Shown here: positions 6,513 through 9,744 of the stretch, piece by piece
Layout of the letters: every line of letters begins with the position of its first letter
How positions within the stretch are numbered: the first letter of the stretch is position 1
Source of the DNA: Bacteroidales bacterium
Lineage (GTDB): Bacteria > Bacteroidota > Bacteroidia > Bacteroidales > P3
Length of the DNA: 9,744 nt
Direction: 5' to 3'
Assembly (NCBI GenBank): GCA_017647065.1
Contig: JAGCLI010000018.1
Location: forward strand, 1 to 9,744
Notes under the pieces: generated by a model
Seen by the model: only the letters and a program-made list of their open reading frames with translations
Databases searched by the model: none
Told to the model about the DNA's origin: nothing
Made by a program: the position numbers and the translations under genes

Positions 6513-8204
6513 TTATTTGTCTGAAAATGATTTCAATAAGTCTTCTGATATATTGATAATAAAATCACCCATTCTTTCAAGTTCGTTTACTATATCCATA
6601 TAATAAACACTTGTTTGATAGTTCTTTTCGCCTGTTTCTATTGCTTCTATTTCTCTATCTCTGAGTTTGTTTCTTAAATCATTGATGTGATTCTCTGCGT
6701 TATAGGCATTTGCAATATTATCTATATTTCCTTTCTTAGCAATAAGGAGATTTTCTATCATAACCTCGTATGCCTTATCTACAAGTTCTACCATATCTTG
6801 TAATTTCTTTATGGTATCAAGCTCAAATGTCTTTTTGTGAGAATTTCTTCTTGAAAGTATACGTCCAATTGCATGAGCAGAATCTCCAAGTGACTCTAAT
6901 TCTCCTATTATCTTGTACATAGCTTTGATTTTTACAGAAGTTGTTTTGCTAATGCTTTCATTTGAAACACTATTCAAGAATGTCGCTATTTCATATTCTA
7001 TTCTATCTGAAATTTCTTCGTACTTAACCAATTTTTTATTCAACTCTTCAAACTTATCAACATTGTTTTCTTCTATTGCTTGTTTAGCATAACCGAGTCC
7101 GTTGCGAGAAATTTGTGCAAAGTGAATAATTTCATCTAATGCTTGTTCGCTTGCAAGTTCAGGAGTAGCAAGATAACCCGCCGAAATATATTTCAATCTA
7201 AATGGTTCTGCTTCTTTATTCTTCGCAGGTTTTATAATAAAAATCACAGCCTTTTCAATATATTTTACAAACCATACAAGGATAAGTGTATTTATTGTAT
7301 TGAAAAGCGTATGCAACATAGAAAGTCCATATAAAGCAGAAGTACTTGGGTCGGTTACTCCAAAAGCATCTATAATCGCTTCTACAAGAGAGAGAAACGG
7401 CTTAAAGAAAATCAAAGCCCAAATAACGCCAAAAACATTGAAGATTGTATGCGACATAGCTGCACGTTTAGCCTGAGTATTTCCTACCGAAGCAGCAATA
7501 TTAGCAGTTATAGTTGTTCCGATGTTTTCTCCCAAAACCATAGCACAAGCCATTTCAAAAGGAATCCAACCCATACTAAGCATAATTAAAGTAAGAGCCA
7601 TTGTAGCCGAAGAGGATTGAAGCACAAGTGTGAGAGCAGTACCAAAAGCCAAAAAGATAAGAATAGAACCAAAACCATAACTTGACCAAGTTTTTACGAA
7701 CTCCAATACTTGTGGGGTTTCATTCAAATCAGGCACTGATTCTTTCATAAAAGATAAACCAAGAAATAACAAACAGAAACCTACAATAATTTCTCCTATA
7801 TTTTGTCTTTGATTTCTTTTTGAGTTAGAGAACAAAAATCCTAATGCCATAAGTGGAATTGCAAGTATAGAAATATCTGCCTTAAATCCAAGCCAAGAAA
7901 CCAACCAAGCAGTAACGGTTGTTCCTATATTTGCTCCCATAATAACGCCTATTGCTTGTGCAAGAGTAAGCAATCCTGCATTGACAAAGCTGACTACCAT
8001 TACCGTTGTTGCAGATGAGGACTGAATAATTGAGGTTATTCCCAGCCCTGTCACTACTCCCTTAAAAGGGTTTGAAGTCATAGCTGAAAGAAATCCACGA
8101 AGTTTATCGCCAGAGGCCTTTTGAAGTCCTGAACTCATTAAATTCATACCATAAAGGAACATTCCTAATGCTCCAAGTAGGGTAAATATTTGAAGTATTA
8201 CCAT
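6513..8204 (-). CDS. Na/Pi-cotransporter family protein with PhoU-like C-terminal domain
   Basis: A 563-residue inner-membrane protein of the NaPi-II/NptA family, which imports or exports phosphate coupled to sodium. The membrane part (1-325) holds the two inverted family repeats, each with its signature: QSSSATT (61-67) with GANIGTT (90-96), and QSSSATM (196-202) with GENIGTT (225-231). Residues about 350-560 form a PhoU-like helical bundle with the two-copy E-x-x-x-(L/M)-GD pattern at ELESLGD (435-441) and ELERMGD (541-547). Length is typical of the bacterial two-domain form. The ATG at 8204 begins the first membrane helix, MVILQIFTLLGALGMFLYGM. No clear TAnnTTTG box was found upstream, so read-through from the lipoprotein gene 84 bases upstream is possible. 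Substrate is inferred from family; some homologues may handle other anions. Confidence 0.92.
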   Translation of the reverse strand: MVILQIFTLLGALGMFLYGMNLMSSGLQKASGDKLRGFLSAMTSNPFKGVVTGLGITSIIQSSSATTVMVVSFVNAGLLTLAQAIGVIMGANIGTTVTAWLVSWLGFKADISILAIPLMALGFLFSNSKRNQRQNIGEIIVGFCLLFLGLSFMKESVPDLNETPQVLEFVKTWSSYGFGSILIFLAFGTALTLVLQSSSATMALTLIMLSMGWIPFEMACAMVLGENIGTTITANIAASVGNTQAKRAAMSHTIFNVFGVIWALIFFKPFLSLVEAIIDAFGVTDPSTSALYGLSMLHTLFNTINTLILVWFVKYIEKAVIFIIKPAKNKEAEPFRLKYISAGYLATPELASEQALDEIIHFAQISRNGLGYAKQAIEENNVDKFEELNKKLVKYEEISDRIEYEIATFLNSVSNESISKTTSVKIKAMYKIIGELESLGDSAHAIGRILSRRNSHKKTFELDTIKKLQDMVELVDKAYEVMIENLLIAKKGNIDNIANAYNAENHINDLRNKLRDREIEAIETGEKNYQTSVYYMDIVNELERMGDFIINISEDLLKSFSDK

Positions 8205-8288
8205 AATTTTATAAAAATTTTAATTTTAATTAAACTTTAACAACTATTTAAACCTTGTAAACAAAAAAACAATTTATTATGGTAAAGT

Positions 8289-8660
8289 TCAAATAACGAG
8301 TTTACCAAGACTTATCATTCTATGAATAGGCTTGATAAACGAAAACTGTTCGATAAGAGATTTCTTTTGAATAAGATTTATAATATTTCTATTGAATATT
8401 TTTCCTGTTTTAATAAACTCAACATTATTTTTGCAAATATTAGTTGTTCTTTGTGTTGCATTTTGTACACGAAATGCAGGAAATGAAAACGCTTGTGAAC
8501 GAATACATAACTCAGAATAAGACTCAAAAGAAGATGAATAAGATGAAAAAAATTCTAAGATTGAATCTTGTGTCGGATTTTCTTTCATTTTTAAATCCGA
8601 CTTGTTGCTACATCCTATAAAAGCAATCGCAACTAAAACTATTGTAATGAGAAACCTCAT
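8289..8660 (-). CDS. Short orphan lipoprotein
   Basis: A 123-residue product with a clear Sec/lipoprotein signal, MRFLITIVLVAIAFIGCSNK, lipid-anchored Cys17 in lipobox FIGC, followed by SNKSD. The mature part is Ser/Phe-rich near residues 30-60 (FFSSYSSSFESYSELC) and then basic and hydrophobic (about 80-123). No family is recognised. The ATG at 8660 is chosen because it gives a compact signal peptide; a GTG at 8672 in frame would add four residues. A consensus promoter lies upstream. The gene is divergent from the SBF transporter and precedes the Na/Pi transporter on the same strand. It might be a shortened relative of a larger lipoprotein, but no continuation in another frame was found. Confidence 0.65.
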   Translation of the reverse strand: MRFLITIVLVAIAFIGCSNKSDLKMKENPTQDSILEFFSSYSSSFESYSELCIRSQAFSFPAFRVQNATQRTTNICKNNVEFIKTGKIFNRNIINLIQKKSLIEQFSFIKPIHRMISLGKLVI

Positions 8661-8695
8661 TAAACTTTTCACAAATATCCTACTTATTCAAGTTG

Positions 8696-8726
8696 CAAAT
8701 ATATAAAGAATAATCTTATCAACAAA
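8696..8726 (-). promoter_or_regulatory. Consensus promoter of the lipoprotein gene
   Basis: On the minus strand TTTG (8726-8723), 19 bases, then TATATTTG (8703-8696) fit the Bacteroidota consensus. The box is followed by CAACTTG. Transcription would start near 8690, about 30 bases before the ATG at 8660. Confidence 0.75.
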
Positions 8727-8752
8727 AAAACGCTAAAAATATTATCAATTTC

Positions 8753-8783
8753 TTTCATAGAAAAATGATTTTTAATATTTTTG
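8753..8783 (+). promoter_or_regulatory. Promoter of the SBF transporter gene
   Basis: TATTTTTG (8776-8783) matches the -7 consensus, with a near -33 box TTTC (8753-8756) 19 bases upstream. The box is followed by CAACTCG. A start near 8789 leaves about 19 bases before the ATG at 8808. Confidence 0.65.
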
Positions 8784-8807
8784 CAACTCGTTTTAAATCT
8801 TTTTACT

Positions 8808-9744
8808 ATGAAAGAACAATTAGAGTCTCTCAACTCCGTAACGATAAACTTCGGAGAGGGTGGAATGATGATAGTAAACATTATCTTGGCTTTTGTTATG
8901 TTTGGTATCGCCCTTGGTATTAAAGTTGAAACTTTCAAAGAAATATTTAAAAAGCCAAAATCCATAATCGTTGGTATTTTATTGCAATGGGTTGCACTTC
9001 CTTTGATTACTGTTTTAGTTGCTTTGGCTTTAAGTCCTTGGATTACTCCTATGATTGCTCTTGGAATGATATTAGTTGCCTCTTGTCCGGGAGGAAATAT
9101 GTCTAATTTTATGTCCTCTTTATCGAAAGGTAATGTTGAACTTTCAGTTTCTTTAACCGCTATAACAACTGCCGCAGCTCCTTTTGTAACTCCTTTTAAT
9201 TTCTTTCTTTATTCTTCTATTTACACCTATGTCATAAATATAAAAAACGATATTCCAACTCTCGTAATTCCTTTCCTTCCTATGTTGGAACAGATACTTT
9301 TACTTTTAGGTATTCCAATTGTTTTGGGAATTTTATTTGCTCATTACTTCCCTAAGGCTACAAAAAAGATAAGTAAACCTGCTCAAATCCTCTCTATTCT
9401 ATTATTTATGGGAATGATAGTTGTTTCTTTTGCACAAAACTTCCAAATTTTCATTGATAATATTTTCTATGTATTCTTTATTGTTTTGTTGCACAATGCT
9501 TCTGCGTTAGCAACTGGTTATTTCGGCGGAAGATTTTCAAAATTACCTAAAAAAGATGTAAAAACCCTAACGATAGAAGTAGGAATACAAAACTCAGGTT
9601 TAGGACTAATCCTGCTTTTCAATCCTGCAATCTTCCCTCCTGAAATATGGCATGGGCATTATGGTGGAATGCTCTTTATAACTGCTTGGTGGGGAATTTG
9701 GCATATTATATCGGGTCTTTGTGTTTCGTTTTACTTTCTTAAAA
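8808..9744 (+). CDS. Bile acid:sodium symporter (SBF/BASS) family protein, 3' end outside window
   Basis: An inner-membrane transporter of the SBF family (sodium-coupled uptake of organic anions such as bile acids, pantoate or keto acids). 312 codons are visible with no stop, close to full family length. The family core motif is CPGGNMSNFMSSLSKGN (93-109), including the Ser-Asn pair of the sodium site. The second is IEVGIQNSGLGL (256-267), with the conserved Glu257, Gln261 and Asn262. About nine hydrophobic helices can be traced (for example 21-38, 53-76, 81-92, 110-130, 154-178, 193-209, 218-238, 258-276, 287-309). The ATG at 8808 fits the upstream promoter; the MM at residues 20-21 is a less likely start. 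The N-terminal 20 residues are polar. Substrate cannot be told from sequence, and being divergent from an orphan lipoprotein gives no clue. Confidence 0.92.
   Translation, partial: MKEQLESLNSVTINFGEGGMMIVNIILAFVMFGIALGIKVETFKEIFKKPKSIIVGILLQWVALPLITVLVALALSPWITPMIALGMILVASCPGGNMSNFMSSLSKGNVELSVSLTAITTAAAPFVTPFNFFLYSSIYTYVINIKNDIPTLVIPFLPMLEQILLLLGIPIVLGILFAHYFPKATKKISKPAQILSILLFMGMIVVSFAQNFQIFIDNIFYVFFIVLLHNASALATGYFGGRFSKLPKKDVKTLTIEVGIQNSGLGLILLFNPAIFPPEIWHGHYGGMLFITAWWGIWHIISGLCVSFYFLK

Noticed and set aside
8205..8288. Promoter of the Na/Pi transporter gene
   Set aside because: Only poor matches such as TAAAGTTT at a 22-base spacing were found, below the quality of the four promoters listed.
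8233..8289. Short inverted repeat AACTTTAAC / GGTAAAGTT before the Na/Pi transporter
   Set aside because: Only seven bases pair over a long AT-rich spacer, with no U tract, so it is not convincing as operator or terminator.
8684..8965. Minus-strand reading frame of 93 codons opposite the SBF gene start
   Set aside because: It is antisense to a well-supported SBF transporter start and to both promoters, and has no recognisable protein features.

Overview
The window is AT-rich DNA from a member of the Bacteroidota, probably Bacteroidales-like; the genus cannot be fixed. The evidence is a Bacteroidota-style LptD barrel, a GH109-type Gfo/Idh/MocA lipoprotein, AraC-type regulation, near absence of strong Shine-Dalgarno sequences, and four promoters built on the phylum's -7 box TAnnTTTG. 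No mobile element, tRNA, rRNA or CRISPR array is visible. The longest stretch without a gene is about 187 bases (6326-6512), and it is full of short repeats.

Left part (1-3990): the 3' bulk of lptD, whose reading frame is already open at base 1, is followed after 24 bases by a GH109-type NAD-dependent glycosidase lipoprotein. Both are on the + strand and probably share a transcript. A strong bidirectional hairpin terminator closes this unit and also serves a convergent minus-strand gene for a small outer-membrane beta-barrel, whose signal peptide and start codon look damaged.

Middle part (4487-5530): a compact + strand operon of three small genes without clear function. They encode a 68-residue protein with three 11-residue amphipathic repeats and an acidic tail, a 96-residue exported Lys-rich helical protein, and a 135-residue orphan that starts inside the previous stop codon (TAATG). 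The operon has a TAnnTTTG box in front and a 14-bp hairpin behind, which extends into the convergent araC-type gene. This is the best candidate for an undescribed unit.

Right part (5504-9744): on the minus strand lie an AraC-family regulator, a Na/Pi-cotransporter family protein with a PhoU-like C-terminus, and a short orphan lipoprotein. The region upstream of the regulator has a consensus promoter whose two boxes sit in the arms of a 10-bp inverted repeat, plus short half-sites spaced mostly 21-22 bp. At the right edge, divergent from the lipoprotein, a bile acid:sodium symporter family (SBF) gene runs out of the window. The lipoprotein and SBF promoters are near mirror images.

The genes do not form one pathway. 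They share a cell-envelope theme: LPS export, surface glycan hydrolysis, an outer-membrane barrel, exported small proteins and sodium-coupled transport.
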